Positions 6,653-15,661 of a DNA stretch of 44,037 nt are shown here, piece after piece (positions within the stretch are counted from its first letter, which is position 1; each line of letters opens with the position of its first letter). Source of the DNA: Gammaproteobacteria bacterium. Its GTDB lineage: Bacteria > Pseudomonadota > Gammaproteobacteria > Chromatiales > Chromatiaceae. The stretch spans positions 1-44,037 of the forward strand of contig JAAELC010000385.1 of NCBI GenBank assembly GCA_024227135.1, written 5' to 3'. Position numbers and translations under genes: made by a program. The notes below the pieces were generated by a model. It saw only the letters and a list, made by a program, of their open reading frames with translations, did no database searches and was not told the DNA's origin.

Positions 6653-8677
6653 CTATCGACGCAGATCCCGGATACGTTTGGTTGCAGGGTGCCCGCTTTG
6701 TTTTTTCAGGCCGGCGGGCAATACTTGGTAGGCTTGCCTGGCCTCAGCTTCCGTGTCATAAAGCCCGAGTAGAACCCGATATCCGGGATCAGCGTTGCCG
6801 GGTGAGATAGTTTTAAAAGGAAGTGTCGGGTGTTGCTGCTGCAATCTGCGAAGGTCATCCAGATTATTAAGAACCAGCAGCGAATTTGTGAACAATTCAC
6901 CTTTCTGCTTGTTTAGCCACCAGTCACCCCAGCGTTCGGGGTGACTCTGATAGGCCATGGGAATATCCCGAACCACCCTGAAGCCAGTGATTGTATCCTT
7001 CGTTTCAGAATCCAGCTTTTGTCTGGCAGAAGAACGTATGGCTTGCTCGTCGTCCACATAGGAGCCACCTCTTACCACCCCTGACTGTTCCCGGCGATCC
7101 CTCCAGGCTGAGCCATCCGCAGGGGCTCCCTGGTAATTTGGATGCCAATGATCCGACACCCACTCCCTGATGTTGCCGGCCATCATGTACAGCTGGAATC
7201 CATTGGGGTTGGTTCTTCTGGGTTTTCGCGGGTGGGGTTTCGTCTTCGTGCCGGTTCTCGAATAATAAGCGTAAGCTGACAGACCGTCCCGTTCCAGCGG
7301 GTAAGGCCCCCGGGTTCCTGCCCGGCTCGCATACTCCCATTCCGCTTCGGTCGGTAACCGGTAGTGGTGATCGGATTGCTCTGACAGCCAATTGGTGTAG
7401 CGATCTGCATCCCTCCGGCTGATATTGACCATAGGATACCCCGGTCCTTTCCAAGGAGGCTTGGGGCAGCTCAGACCAGATTTACGGCAGTAGTAAGCGT
7501 ATTCACCGTAGCTGATTTCGTCGATAGAGATAGCAAAAGGGGCTGCAATAGAGACCCGGTGTAGTGGTTGCTCGTCAGGTGAGTCCTGACTTCCCATGGT
7601 AAAGCGTGTACCGGGGAGCACTACGAGTGCAGGTCCCTTGGACGAACTTTTGAGCTTGTCCCGGCATTTGTGTATTCGGCGTCCACCGCGCACTGGAGTG
7701 CAGGGATCCTCTATCACCATCACCCTTTCGGGGTTTCGGTCGGAAGATGGCGGGGATTGAGTCACATTGGGGAGGGGGACGGAAGCATCTGGTTTGGATT
7801 TGCTGCCAGGTTTGCTTTCCTCGAGCCTGGAAGAAGGTGTAAGAGCTTCGGTCCCGGCCGGTGTGAGAGCCCCTGTGACAGGTTGAGCGCTTTCTGATTC
7901 GGGCAGAGAGGATGCCGGTTTGGATTCCGGGTCAGGTATTCGGGGGGGGGATGCTGAAGGGGCTTCTTCGACTGAAATTCGAGGAGGCTTCACAGAAATT
8001 CCCGTAGGGGCGGCTTCTGTTTCGAAGGAGGAGCCATCATCGGGTGGTCGGTGCCCGGTCGGCCTGTTTTCCGGCCCCGGCTCACTGCTTGCCGGGGAGG
8101 GGTCTTCGAGTATCGTTAATTCCGTGTGGGGGGGAGGAGTTTTGAGTACCACATCAGGCGGCGACCGTGCCGACTGCTGCTTATAGTTCTTAAAATCCAG
8201 TCCGAGTTGTGAACCGAAATCCACCAAGGTGGTCAGGGCTGGGGTAACCACACCATCGGTAAGGGCCAGCTCTTCCTTTATCAGACTGCGCAGTTCGGTT
8301 TCCAGTTTGCGGAAACTGCGGGTCTTCCTTGCGGCAGCTTGTGCCTGTTCATCGGCTAGATTCCAGTTTGACAGCAGATCGTTCAGGCTCCCCGTGTCCC
8401 AATCGTCCCGTTCTACAAACGAAGTGATAGCATCAGTCAGAGCCGAAGTCCCGGGGGGGGGGTGGAGGTCGGGGGAAGCTTTGCTCTGCTTGGGTTCATG
8501 CAAGATCGGTGGAGGTGTTTCGTCCACCTGATGCTCATTCCCGTCATCGTTCAGCAGCAGTGCGAGACTCCCGGCCAGAATCAGAAGTGATACCACTCCG
8601 ATGACGAGAGGGATTCTGCTTCCCCTGCTGGGCAGCGATTCAGTGTGTTCGGGGGGGGGGGATTCTGACGGTATCAT
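6653..8677 (-). CDS. Membrane-anchored periplasmic SUMF1 (FGE-like) and SPOR domain protein, N-terminus frameshifted
   Basis: 674 aa from the ATG at 8675-8677. One membrane helix at 22-42 is followed by a long Pro/Ser-rich linker, then a SUMF1/formylglycine-generating-enzyme-like domain at about 345-570 (MGSQDSPDEQP, RLPTEAEWEYA, GNIREWV, VVRGGSY, GFRVV) and a SPOR-like domain at about 595-674 (YRVLLGLYDTEAEA). The RGGSY region lacks the active-site cysteines of true FGE enzymes, so a structural or binding role is likelier than sulfatase activation. SPOR domains bind denuded peptidoglycan. The real start is probably 8855: an N-terminal piece lies one frame away, joined through a run of 11 G (C on the coding strand). 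Proline linkers include further G runs of 10 (8453-8462), 9 (7942-7950) and 7 (8128-8134). It sits between ppkA and tssBC. Confidence 0.8.
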   Translation of the reverse strand: MIPSESPPPEHTESLPSRGSRIPLVIGVVSLLILAGSLALLLNDDGNEHQVDETPPPILHEPKQSKASPDLHPPPGTSALTDAITSFVERDDWDTGSLNDLLSNWNLADEQAQAAARKTRSFRKLETELRSLIKEELALTDGVVTPALTTLVDFGSQLGLDFKNYKQQSARSPPDVVLKTPPPHTELTILEDPSPASSEPGPENRPTGHRPPDDGSSFETEAAPTGISVKPPRISVEEAPSASPPRIPDPESKPASSLPESESAQPVTGALTPAGTEALTPSSRLEESKPGSKSKPDASVPLPNVTQSPPSSDRNPERVMVIEDPCTPVRGGRRIHKCRDKLKSSSKGPALVVLPGTRFTMGSQDSPDEQPLHRVSIAAPFAISIDEISYGEYAYYCRKSGLSCPKPPWKGPGYPMVNISRRDADRYTNWLSEQSDHHYRLPTEAEWEYASRAGTRGPYPLERDGLSAYAYYSRTGTKTKPHPRKPRRTNPNGFQLYMMAGNIREWVSDHWHPNYQGAPADGSAWRDRREQSGVVRGGSYVDDEQAIRSSARQKLDSETKDTITGFRVVRDIPMAYQSHPERWGDWWLNKQKGELFTNSLLVLNNLDDLRRLQQQHPTLPFKTISPGNADPGYRVLLGLYDTEAEARQAYQVLPAGLKKQSGHPATKRIRDLRR

Positions 8678-8855
8678 TCATCGGGTCCCTGGGCTCTTCA
8701 GGGACAGGTTCAGGCCTGGATCGGGGGGACGCGGGTGATGACAGGTTGTCCAGTATGGCGGCACGTCGTTGGCGATAAGTATGCCAGTCCAATCGACCCT
8801 GGGCATATTGCCTGGTCAACTCTCGAAGCTCTACCTTGGGCATTGTATCGGTCAT
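8640..8855 (-). pseudogene. Out-of-frame N-terminal segment of the SUMF1/SPOR protein
   Basis: 71 codons from the ATG at 8853-8855, reading a compact helical start (QYAQGRLDWHTYRQRR) and a Pro-rich stretch ending NDTVRIPPP, then leaving frame. The start codon lies 4 bases after the stop that closes the (frameshift-corrected) ppkA gene, as expected for coupled translation. If the C run were 10 instead of 11, this frame would continue into EHTESL of the downstream gene, giving about 733 aa with a cytosolic head before the membrane helix. The piece carries a threonine motif (DTVRIP, T62) like that of TssL. Confidence 0.75.
8651..8661. repeat. Homopolymer of 11 G at a frame junction
   Basis: Eleven consecutive G on the plus strand (C on the coding strand) lie exactly where the N-terminal segment and the main frame of the SUMF1/SPOR gene separate. 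Removing one base joins the two frames. Such tracts are classic slippage sites for phase variation, and also classic sites of sequencing and assembly error. Confidence 0.85.
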
Positions 8856-8859
8856 GGTG

Positions 8860-9205
8860 TTACTTTATTTCTCGCAGCAATCGAAAGCCAGTAGTCTTGT
8901 CAGGTTTTCCACTGTGGAGGCGAGTCATTTTAATGCTGCATTTTCCCGCCGGGTCATTGTAGTGTCCTCCGCGAACAGCGAGACCTGAGTTCGATGTAAC
9001 CAGTTCCTGAGCATTTCCAACATAATTGAAGAGTCCCCAGGCATTTTCGGGCTTGATATTCACTTTCACCAGATCCCCTCCTTTCACCACGGCGCCACTG
9101 CTTGTCAACAGGCAGTTGAAATCTGAGCCCGTGGGTTGACGTCCCCTGGCGGTGGCAGCGTGCAGCCATTCTGCATCAGTAGGCAGGCGGTACTCAAAAC
9201 CTGAT
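8860..9205 (-). pseudogene. Displaced C-terminal half of the PpkA SUMF1 domain
   Basis: Read in the frame ending at the TAA at 8860-8862, this continues the SUMF1 domain that breaks off at the end of ppkA: it gives EYRLPTDAEW, then NAWGLFNYVGNAQEL, LAVRGGHYN and TTGFRLLREIK at the C-terminus. The break lies near 9205-9216, where two missing bases (or one extra) would restore the family pattern WL.xKSGFEYRLPT. The restored ppkA product would be about 1,763 aa. It is either a damaged gene end or a sequence error. Confidence 0.75.
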
Positions 9206-12200
9206 TTCTGGTAACCACCGGGCGTACTTCTGTACTGTGCCGGACGAAATGTTCGTTATTGGCAAAGTACTGCTCCCGGATACAGGTCTGCAGTTTCCGC
9301 TCAGCCGGCAGTAACTGTTGTAGTTGCCGATAGTTATTTCATAACGACCTATTGCGTAAGGGCTGCTTTGCCCGCCACCGGCAGGTATGATCACCATGAT
9401 AGGCCCTTTTTTACCGCCACTTAATACATCAGAGCAGCGATAGTTTCTGCTGCGTTTTCCGTAGCCCGCATATTTGCGTCTGCAAGGGTCTGTTACCCTG
9501 GATCCAGCCACACTACTCCGAATCAGGTCCTCAATTGTTTTCAACCTTTTTGGATAATCCACATTGTCTTTCCAGAGCGCTATCGCCTGTTTCACCAAAG
9601 TTCTGGCCTCTTTGTACTGTTTTGCCTTTAAGGGGCGGTCATGTTGTCTGTAAAGGTTTTCAGCACGCTTGGTTTTTTCAGATAATACTCTTTCGAACTT
9701 GGCCAGATCCGGGTGTCCCGGCTCCTTATTCTTTGCTTCCTGGAGCAATTTCCCAGCAGCCGTCAGATGGCCGGTTTTAACCGCATCAATGCCTTTTCTG
9801 GCGATGAGTGAAGGCTTTGCCGGTTTCTCCAGCACGATATCCTGAAGCCGTCTGCTGTTCGGAAAAAGGCTACTGGCGATCTCGAGTAAACGTTGTGCCT
9901 GCTGATAATCTTTAGTTTTTTCCACCCGGACTGCGAGTATTTCAGCAAATCCTCTGGACAGGTCAGGATAATAATCCGGATATTCATTCCGCAATTTCTG
10001 TAGTTTTATCTTCAGCTTACTCAGGTCCCTGAAATTACTTGTTCTGACCTGATCGCGGATAGTGTTGAATTGTTTTATACGTTGTAAGTCGTTAAGGGTC
10101 TGTCGCAGCGAGACCATATTCGGGGCGATATCCAGGCCTTTTTCCAGAAGTCTGATGGCACCAGGGTAATCCTTGTTTCTGCGACTGACCCGGCTTTTAG
10201 CAAGTCGCAGGAAGGCGTTGCCAATCGCTTCGGGGCCTGTAGTGTGGATGAATGGATCGTTGGCCGGCAGTTCCGATCGGAGTGATTCCAGGGTTTTTAT
10301 AGCGGCACTGGTTTCGTCGGCCTTGGCTTGACGAGTCAGGGACTTCTTCATGCCTTCAATCCGATCGCGGCGGATCTGCTCCTTGTTTTCCCGATCCCAG
10401 GCCCTTTCGGCAACAATCAGTGAAGCGAGTTCCCGGTTGAACGTATCCGACATCCCGGGCACCAGCTTTTGGCCTTTATCGAGGAGTTGTCTGGCTTGTG
10501 CAAACTGCCGTTTACTTCGCTCCCGGGAGGCTTGTTCGAGATACAGACTCCCGAATCTGTTCAGGGTGCGTGTCAGCCAGGAGCTTTCGGTCGTCAGCAA
10601 CCCTCCCAGATTATCAAGCTCATTGAGTACCTGGGTCTCCCAGTCGCTGGTAAACAGCGGGGCGGCAAGCAGTGTTTCGATATTGGTTTTTCGCGCCAGA
10701 ATATCCTGTCCCCGTTCCGCTGCCTGTTGTTCGCTGTAGGCCAGTTGCAACCGGACCAGGCGTTCAGATAGCAAGCTGGATTCTGGAGTGATTTTTATCC
10801 CTTCACGCACCAGGTTCATGGCTTTACTCCATTGACGCCGTTCACCCAGGGATTGGCCGGCACTATCGAAGCGCAGAGCAATACGCTTGCGACCCCCGTC
10901 CACCAAGGGGTTTTTCGGATCGACAGCAGCCAGTTGATCCAGCTTCTCCAACACTTTTCTGCCACCTTGTTCGGATAGTGTCATCTGTTCCAGTTGCTGT
11001 TCGAATTGCTGCTGGATGGTATCAATACGCGCTTTGCGTTGCTGCGCCAGTTTTTCCCTTTCCGCCTGCTCCAGTTGTTGATTGCTCTCTTCTTCTGCTA
11101 CCTCAATGAATCGAAGCTCGGCACGCAGCGATCCAGTGACCGGATCCGTTGAATTCAAGGCCAGGCCATCCTGCACATACTGGCGGGATAGGTCCCACTT
11201 TTTTTCTGACCTTGCTTCCCGGGCCAGCTCCAGATACGTCTGGGCAATGCTTGCCAGACCCTGAGCCAATCTCGGGTCATCGGGTGCCAGGTAACGGGCT
11301 CTATCCAGTATTTCCCTGGCATTGTCTCCAGCGGGGCGGGTCAGTCTCCGCTCCGAAATGGCCAGGTATAGATTCTCAAAAAGAGAGGAGACTTTCTGGA
11401 TATGGGCATCGCGGGCAGCCGTTATCCTGTTTTGAAGTGTATTCTGGTAGGCAGCAGCCAATTGATTACTGAAGGCCTCCAGCTGCTGTTCTGCTTCCAG
11501 CCAGTCATAAGATTCGATCAATCCATCAATACGTTCTTTCAGCAGTGGACGTAATCCCTGCTCGGCCTGTTCGAGTAGCGGGTCCTCTGGCTGCCTGGAG
11601 CTCAATCGTCGTAAATCGGGTGCCAACGCGAGATAGTCGTCGGGTGTCCGAAGTTTCGGCAGACGCTGTTCGATTGTCTGACGGAGCTGTACTATCTGCA
11701 CCTGGGCTGCAGCATTTTCACGGGCAATTTGAATGCTGGTTTTCGTGTTACTCAGTTCGCTGTTTTCGGGAAAGCGGTTGAGCCCGGCATCGATATAGCG
11801 AGTTGCCTCATCCAGGTCTCCTTGATCTCTGGCGGCGAGTGCACGCTCATCGTAGCTGGTGGCAAGGCGAGGGTCCTTCAACAACTCGTGGTTGGTATCG
11901 AGTAGAGATACCACATTCAGAATTTCAGCTATCTGGCTTTCCCAATCAGGCTGATTCAGTTGGCGGTTCTCCAAGAGCTGGTTGAACCGGGTGTCCTGTC
12001 TGTTCAAAAGCTCGTTCTTGGCCTTCTCGTTATCGTCTTGTTCCTTGATGACCTTGAAGGAATCCGGATACAGTGTGTTTGCACTGTCCAGCAGTCCCTT
12101 AGCTAGGTTGTAGTTGTAGCGCCGTTCCTGGGGGAAAAATGCTACATCGGCCTGATCCAGATAGTGTTCAAGGATGATGTCTTTGGCGGTAGTTGCTATC

Positions 12201-14152
12201 TCTGCAAGTAACTCCCTGTCGCCTTCGAGAGATTTCAGAATGGCTTCAAACTGTTCTGGCTTTGCGCTGGCTGTTTCGAGGGAATCGAGCAGGCGGCGGA
12301 TTGCCAGAGGTCGTGTCTTTTCACGCACCCCCGGTTTCTCGTTGTTGATTCTTTCCAGGATATCTACAAGTGCGATGGGTCGGGCATTCTGGATCAGTTC
12401 CTCCAGTTCTTCCACTTTAATGCGCTCGTCGATGATCGGATACGAAAAATAGAACGCCCCACCCAGACCTATCGCCCCGATTGTCAAGGCCAATGGTAAC
12501 CGTGATTTACGGAACCGCATTTCCTCGAGAAAAGCTTCGACTGTTGGTGAGCGGTCTTCTCGATGGAAAGCGAGGCCTCGTTGAAGCCCGTTCCATTGCC
12601 TGCGAGTGAGTCCCTTCACTCGTATTGGCGTCAACCCCTCTTTTAATGCTTTGTCCGCAGGTGTGCGGCCGAAGGGGCGTTTGCCTGTCAACAGTTCGTA
12701 AGCGACGATAGCCAGCGCATAAATATCGTCTCTGGGATCTGGCTCCATCCCCTGGATCATCTCCAGGCTGGCATAGGTAGGCGTCAGTGCTCCCAGTGTC
12801 TGGGCATCGAATGCGGTTTCGTCCGCCCCGGAATCCAGCTCTTTCGGTTTGGCTGCGCGAGCGATACCGAAGTCAAATACCTTGATATGGTCGTCGCTGC
12901 TGAGAAAAACGTTGCCCGGCTTGAAATCCGAATGTATGACCCCAGGCTTTTGATGGTGTGCAGCAGCAAGTGCTTCACCCATCTGGATGATCATGGGAAG
13001 TGCCCGCTCAGTGGGCATTCCAATGCCTTTCAGCTGCTTGATCGTTTCGTCAAGGGGAGATCCGTCCAGCAGTTCCATGGTAATGAAGTAATTACCATAC
13101 TCGTCTCTGTCGAAATCAAATACGCTGATGACGTTCCTGTGCTGCAGTTTCTGTGCTTTTCGCGCTTCCCGCTGCAATGCCATCAGGGATGCGTCGTGTT
13201 GCTTGGAACTCTCGTTCAGTAGTTTCAATGCCACATGGGGCTGGCGGTCTCTGGCTTCTATCTTGCGTTTGTCCAGTGCCTTGAAAACGATTCCCATACC
13301 ACCGCGTCCAATCAATTCGTCAAGCACGAAGCGATTGTTAAGAACATCACCGACCGATGGTTCATGGCTTAGATTGCGGGTCGCGGTGTGAGTGCCGGTT
13401 CTGGACCAGGAGCCGGATGAACCGGAGCGAGGTCTGGACCGCCCTGTATCACTCAGCTCCGATGGTTTGGAAGTAACGCGGGTGTGATCGTCAGGCGTCG
13501 AAGCGGTCCCGGTGGGGGGCGACTTTGAGAGGGTACCCTGCATACCGGTGGGCCTGGATAAAATACGGGTGCCGTCTTTGGTCTCAGAGGGTGGGGCAGT
13601 TGCTGCAGCCCTGCTTGGGAGAATTCGGGTGGCATCATCGGATTCGCGCTGTATATCTGCCGATTCAGGTGGTCCTGCCGCAATACGGGTACGATCTTCT
13701 GGCTCAGGTTGCTGTCCCTCCAATACTGAACCGGGACTGGCAGGCAACCCGGTGGGATGTGAAACAATGCGAGTTTTATCGTCAGGCTTTGAAGCGGTGA
13801 ACCGGTCCTCAGGCTTTGATTTCTCATCCGGCTCTGGCATGTTGGTGCCGGGAGGAGGAGTTGCCAATCGAGTATGATCGGAACTGTCATCGGTTGTCTT
13901 ACTGGTGGGGAGGGCAGGTTCAGGGGCGTACTCTCTGCCTTCTACAGATTGAGATTGCTGTGCCTTGGTCTGAATAAGGGCGTAAATCTGGGGAGGGAGT
14001 CGGCCACTCCGGTTGGCCGTTTCCAGGGCTTCCAGCAGTTCGGGTATCGAATCCGGCCGGGATGCCAGCGTGCGGTCAATAGTTTCCAGGAGCTCATCGA
14101 ATTCGATTTTGCCATGGGTGAATGCGACCAGAATTTCCTGGAAGTCCGACAT
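9194..14152 (-). CDS. ppkA: T6SS serine/threonine kinase PpkA-like, with TPR-like periplasmic part and broken SUMF1 domain
   Basis: 1652 aa as read. A small N-terminal domain (1-65) is followed by a disordered region with six D-x-T-R-[ILV] motifs (T94, T127, T155, T175, T195, T224). The Hanks-type kinase domain spans about 275-545: GRGGMG (282-287), Lys310 in VALK, HSDFKPGN (407-414) and DFG (427-429). The catalytic loop has HSD rather than HRD, so it is a non-RD kinase with the catalytic Asp kept. A membrane helix at about 551-570 is followed by some 1,000 residues of helical, TPR-like repeats and the start of a SUMF1 domain that leaves frame near 9205. In the T6SS pathway PpkA phosphorylates components such as TssL or the FHA protein and PppA reverses it. 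The start codon overlaps the pppA stop (TAATG), implying translational coupling. Confidence 0.88.
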   Translation of the reverse strand: MSDFQEILVAFTHGKIEFDELLETIDRTLASRPDSIPELLEALETANRSGRLPPQIYALIQTKAQQSQSVEGREYAPEPALPTSKTTDDSSDHTRLATPPPGTNMPEPDEKSKPEDRFTASKPDDKTRIVSHPTGLPASPGSVLEGQQPEPEDRTRIAAGPPESADIQRESDDATRILPSRAAATAPPSETKDGTRILSRPTGMQGTLSKSPPTGTASTPDDHTRVTSKPSELSDTGRSRPRSGSSGSWSRTGTHTATRNLSHEPSVGDVLNNRFVLDELIGRGGMGIVFKALDKRKIEARDRQPHVALKLLNESSKQHDASLMALQREARKAQKLQHRNVISVFDFDRDEYGNYFITMELLDGSPLDETIKQLKGIGMPTERALPMIIQMGEALAAAHHQKPGVIHSDFKPGNVFLSSDDHIKVFDFGIARAAKPKELDSGADETAFDAQTLGALTPTYASLEMIQGMEPDPRDDIYALAIVAYELLTGKRPFGRTPADKALKEGLTPIRVKGLTRRQWNGLQRGLAFHREDRSPTVEAFLEEMRFRKSRLPLALTIGAIGLGGAFYFSYPIIDERIKVEELEELIQNARPIALVDILERINNEKPGVREKTRPLAIRRLLDSLETASAKPEQFEAILKSLEGDRELLAEIATTAKDIILEHYLDQADVAFFPQERRYNYNLAKGLLDSANTLYPDSFKVIKEQDDNEKAKNELLNRQDTRFNQLLENRQLNQPDWESQIAEILNVVSLLDTNHELLKDPRLATSYDERALAARDQGDLDEATRYIDAGLNRFPENSELSNTKTSIQIARENAAAQVQIVQLRQTIEQRLPKLRTPDDYLALAPDLRRLSSRQPEDPLLEQAEQGLRPLLKERIDGLIESYDWLEAEQQLEAFSNQLAAAYQNTLQNRITAARDAHIQKVSSLFENLYLAISERRLTRPAGDNAREILDRARYLAPDDPRLAQGLASIAQTYLELAREARSEKKWDLSRQYVQDGLALNSTDPVTGSLRAELRFIEVAEEESNQQLEQAEREKLAQQRKARIDTIQQQFEQQLEQMTLSEQGGRKVLEKLDQLAAVDPKNPLVDGGRKRIALRFDSAGQSLGERRQWSKAMNLVREGIKITPESSLLSERLVRLQLAYSEQQAAERGQDILARKTNIETLLAAPLFTSDWETQVLNELDNLGGLLTTESSWLTRTLNRFGSLYLEQASRERSKRQFAQARQLLDKGQKLVPGMSDTFNRELASLIVAERAWDRENKEQIRRDRIEGMKKSLTRQAKADETSAAIKTLESLRSELPANDPFIHTTGPEAIGNAFLRLAKSRVSRRNKDYPGAIRLLEKGLDIAPNMVSLRQTLNDLQRIKQFNTIRDQVRTSNFRDLSKLKIKLQKLRNEYPDYYPDLSRGFAEILAVRVEKTKDYQQAQRLLEIASSLFPNSRRLQDIVLEKPAKPSLIARKGIDAVKTGHLTAAGKLLQEAKNKEPGHPDLAKFERVLSEKTKRAENLYRQHDRPLKAKQYKEARTLVKQAIALWKDNVDYPKRLKTIEDLIRSSVAGSRVTDPCRRKYAGYGKRSRNYRCSDVLSGGKKGPIMVIIPAGGGQSSPYAIGRYEITIGNYNSYCRLSGNCRPVSGSSTLPITNISSGTVQKYARWLPEIRF

Positions 14153-14916
14153 TACCGCCCGGTCACGATCTTTTCTTCCGCCCGGATCAATACCACTGTG
14201 ACATTGTCTCGGGCACTACGTTCCAGAGCTGTGTCTACCAGACTGTGGCATATTTCGTCTGTCGATCCCGGGCGTGTCAGTTGCTCGGCGATTTCCGAAT
14301 CAGAAAGTTCTTTGTTCAAACCGTCGCTGCACAACAGATAGGTATCGCCTTTAAAAATTTTTCGATTATCCATGTCCACATAGAGTGCATCATCGGCCCC
14401 TACCGCACGGGTGATGATATTGGAAGCAGGGTGATTCTCCGCTTCCTCCGGTTCCATCAATCCTTGCATGACCAGTTCTTCTACCTGAGTGTGGTCCTGG
14501 GTAAGACGGATCAAACGGCCATCTCTATAGCGATAGGCTCGGCTGTCGCCGACCCACATCAGCAGGCAATGCTGAGCATGGGCCATTAGAATAACCACAG
14601 TACTCCCGATAGTGACGTCCCCGCCACGCTGAAATGCCAGGTGTCGTAGCGAGCGATTGACCTCAAGCAGTGAGTCTTCGACTTGTTCCACCGCTTCAGA
14701 CAGCGTCGGAAGTAGTTCAATTTGTTGAATTCCATCGACGATCATACTGCTGGCCAGATCACCGGAACTGTGACCCCCCATGCCATCGGCAACCACCCAT
14801 ATGCCCGCATCCGGCCTGCTGAGACAGGCATCTTCATTGAGTTTGCGGACATTACCGACAACAGTTATTGCTGAAGAACTCCATCGATAACGGGTGGTGT
14901 CACTCATCATTATCAT
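14152..14916 (-). CDS. pppA: T6SS PP2C-type protein phosphatase PppA
   Basis: 254 aa by the first ATG; ATGs at 14910 and 14907 are equally plausible, with GTGGA upstream. All PP2C metal-binding motifs are visible: NEDA, VADGMGGHSSGD, GSTVV, WVGDSRAYR, LTQDHT, ITRAVG, LLCSDGL, and ARDNVTVVL at the end. It is a single cytosolic domain of normal length with no membrane helix. PppA removes the phosphate added by PpkA and so turns the T6SS off. It overlaps tagF by 17 bases at its start and ppkA by one base at its end. Confidence 0.93.
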   Translation of the reverse strand: MIMMSDTTRYRWSSSAITVVGNVRKLNEDACLSRPDAGIWVVADGMGGHSSGDLASSMIVDGIQQIELLPTLSEAVEQVEDSLLEVNRSLRHLAFQRGGDVTIGSTVVILMAHAQHCLLMWVGDSRAYRYRDGRLIRLTQDHTQVEELVMQGLMEPEEAENHPASNIITRAVGADDALYVDMDNRKIFKGDTYLLCSDGLNKELSDSEIAEQLTRPGSTDEICHSLVDTALERSARDNVTVVLIRAEEKIVTGR

Positions 14917-15661
14917 TTTCCACTCGTGTTATGTAGCGTCCCCAACCCCAATGAACCCAGGATCCGTCGAGCAAGCCTGCCCAGCATTCCATCGGTGGTA
15001 GTCCCTCGCACAACAGGAGGGAGGGTTTGATCAGTTCAGATCCGTGCGTCCACCACAGACTGTAGTTCTGCAGGTGCATGTCCAGAATGGAATGGGTAAA
15101 TCCACTCAATTGCCGGTCCACCGACTCCAGAGAGTCCAGCTGAAACTGCCATGCGGGACGATGGGTAGTGAACGGGTTCATCAGGCTTGGTTCCCGGCCG
15201 GGATCGGGTGATCCCAGATCGTTCAGCGCAAGATCAAAAGCGTCGAGATCGAATTTATCTTCCAAAGTACTCAATACCAGTTTTTCGCCCTGATCAAACC
15301 ATTCTTTCGATTCGGTCAGCAGCGCCATCAGGTTGCCGTTGACCGGCATCGGGGCGGCCAGTGTCAGAGGGAAGTAGCGTCCTACACGATCAACGCTTGG
15401 CATCAGAAGGCCGCACCATGCTGGTTTGTCACAGAGTCCTGCAGAGAGGGCAAAACGCCAGATAGGGCTGGTTAAATAGGTGTTAAGCCAGTTCTCTCCC
15501 AGTTGTTCACGGCTGTCGGCAACCGCTGACTGGAGCCATTGATCCCACTGGTCGGTAAAGGTTCGGGGCAGACGTTTTGAGATGAAATCCCCGTAGCCCG
15601 GCACCTTGCCGAAGTATCCGGCAGCTTGCTTCCGAAGTTCTCCTACAGCTTCGTTGGACAA
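14900..15661 (-). CDS. tagF: T6SS post-translational regulator TagF
   Basis: 253 aa, TTG start with GAGGG upstream at workable spacing. The N-terminal half has the TagF/ImpM signature (GYFGKVPGYGDF, RRLP-like SKRLPRTF, SPIWRF, GLLMPSVDRVGRYFPL). In Pseudomonas and Agrobacterium, TagF represses T6SS firing by acting on the FHA scaffold. The length fits the family. The start overlaps the tssM end by 19 bases, and the gene continues directly into pppA. Confidence 0.92.
   Translation of the reverse strand: MSNEAVGELRKQAAGYFGKVPGYGDFISKRLPRTFTDQWDQWLQSAVADSREQLGENWLNTYLTSPIWRFALSAGLCDKPAWCGLLMPSVDRVGRYFPLTLAAPMPVNGNLMALLTESKEWFDQGEKLVLSTLEDKFDLDAFDLALNDLGSPDPGREPSLMNPFTTHRPAWQFQLDSLESVDRQLSGFTHSILDMHLQNYSLWWTHGSELIKPSLLLCEGLPPMECWAGLLDGSWVHWGWGRYITRVENDNDE

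Noticed and set aside
7940-8462. Other G runs in the SUMF1/SPOR gene as separate phase-variation sites
   Set aside because: The frame stays open through them and they encode proline in a low-complexity linker; only the G11 tract coincides with a frame break.
6653-9205. SUMF1 domains as variable proteins of a diversity-generating retroelement
   Set aside because: The fold is related, but I see no reverse transcriptase gene or template repeat in the window.
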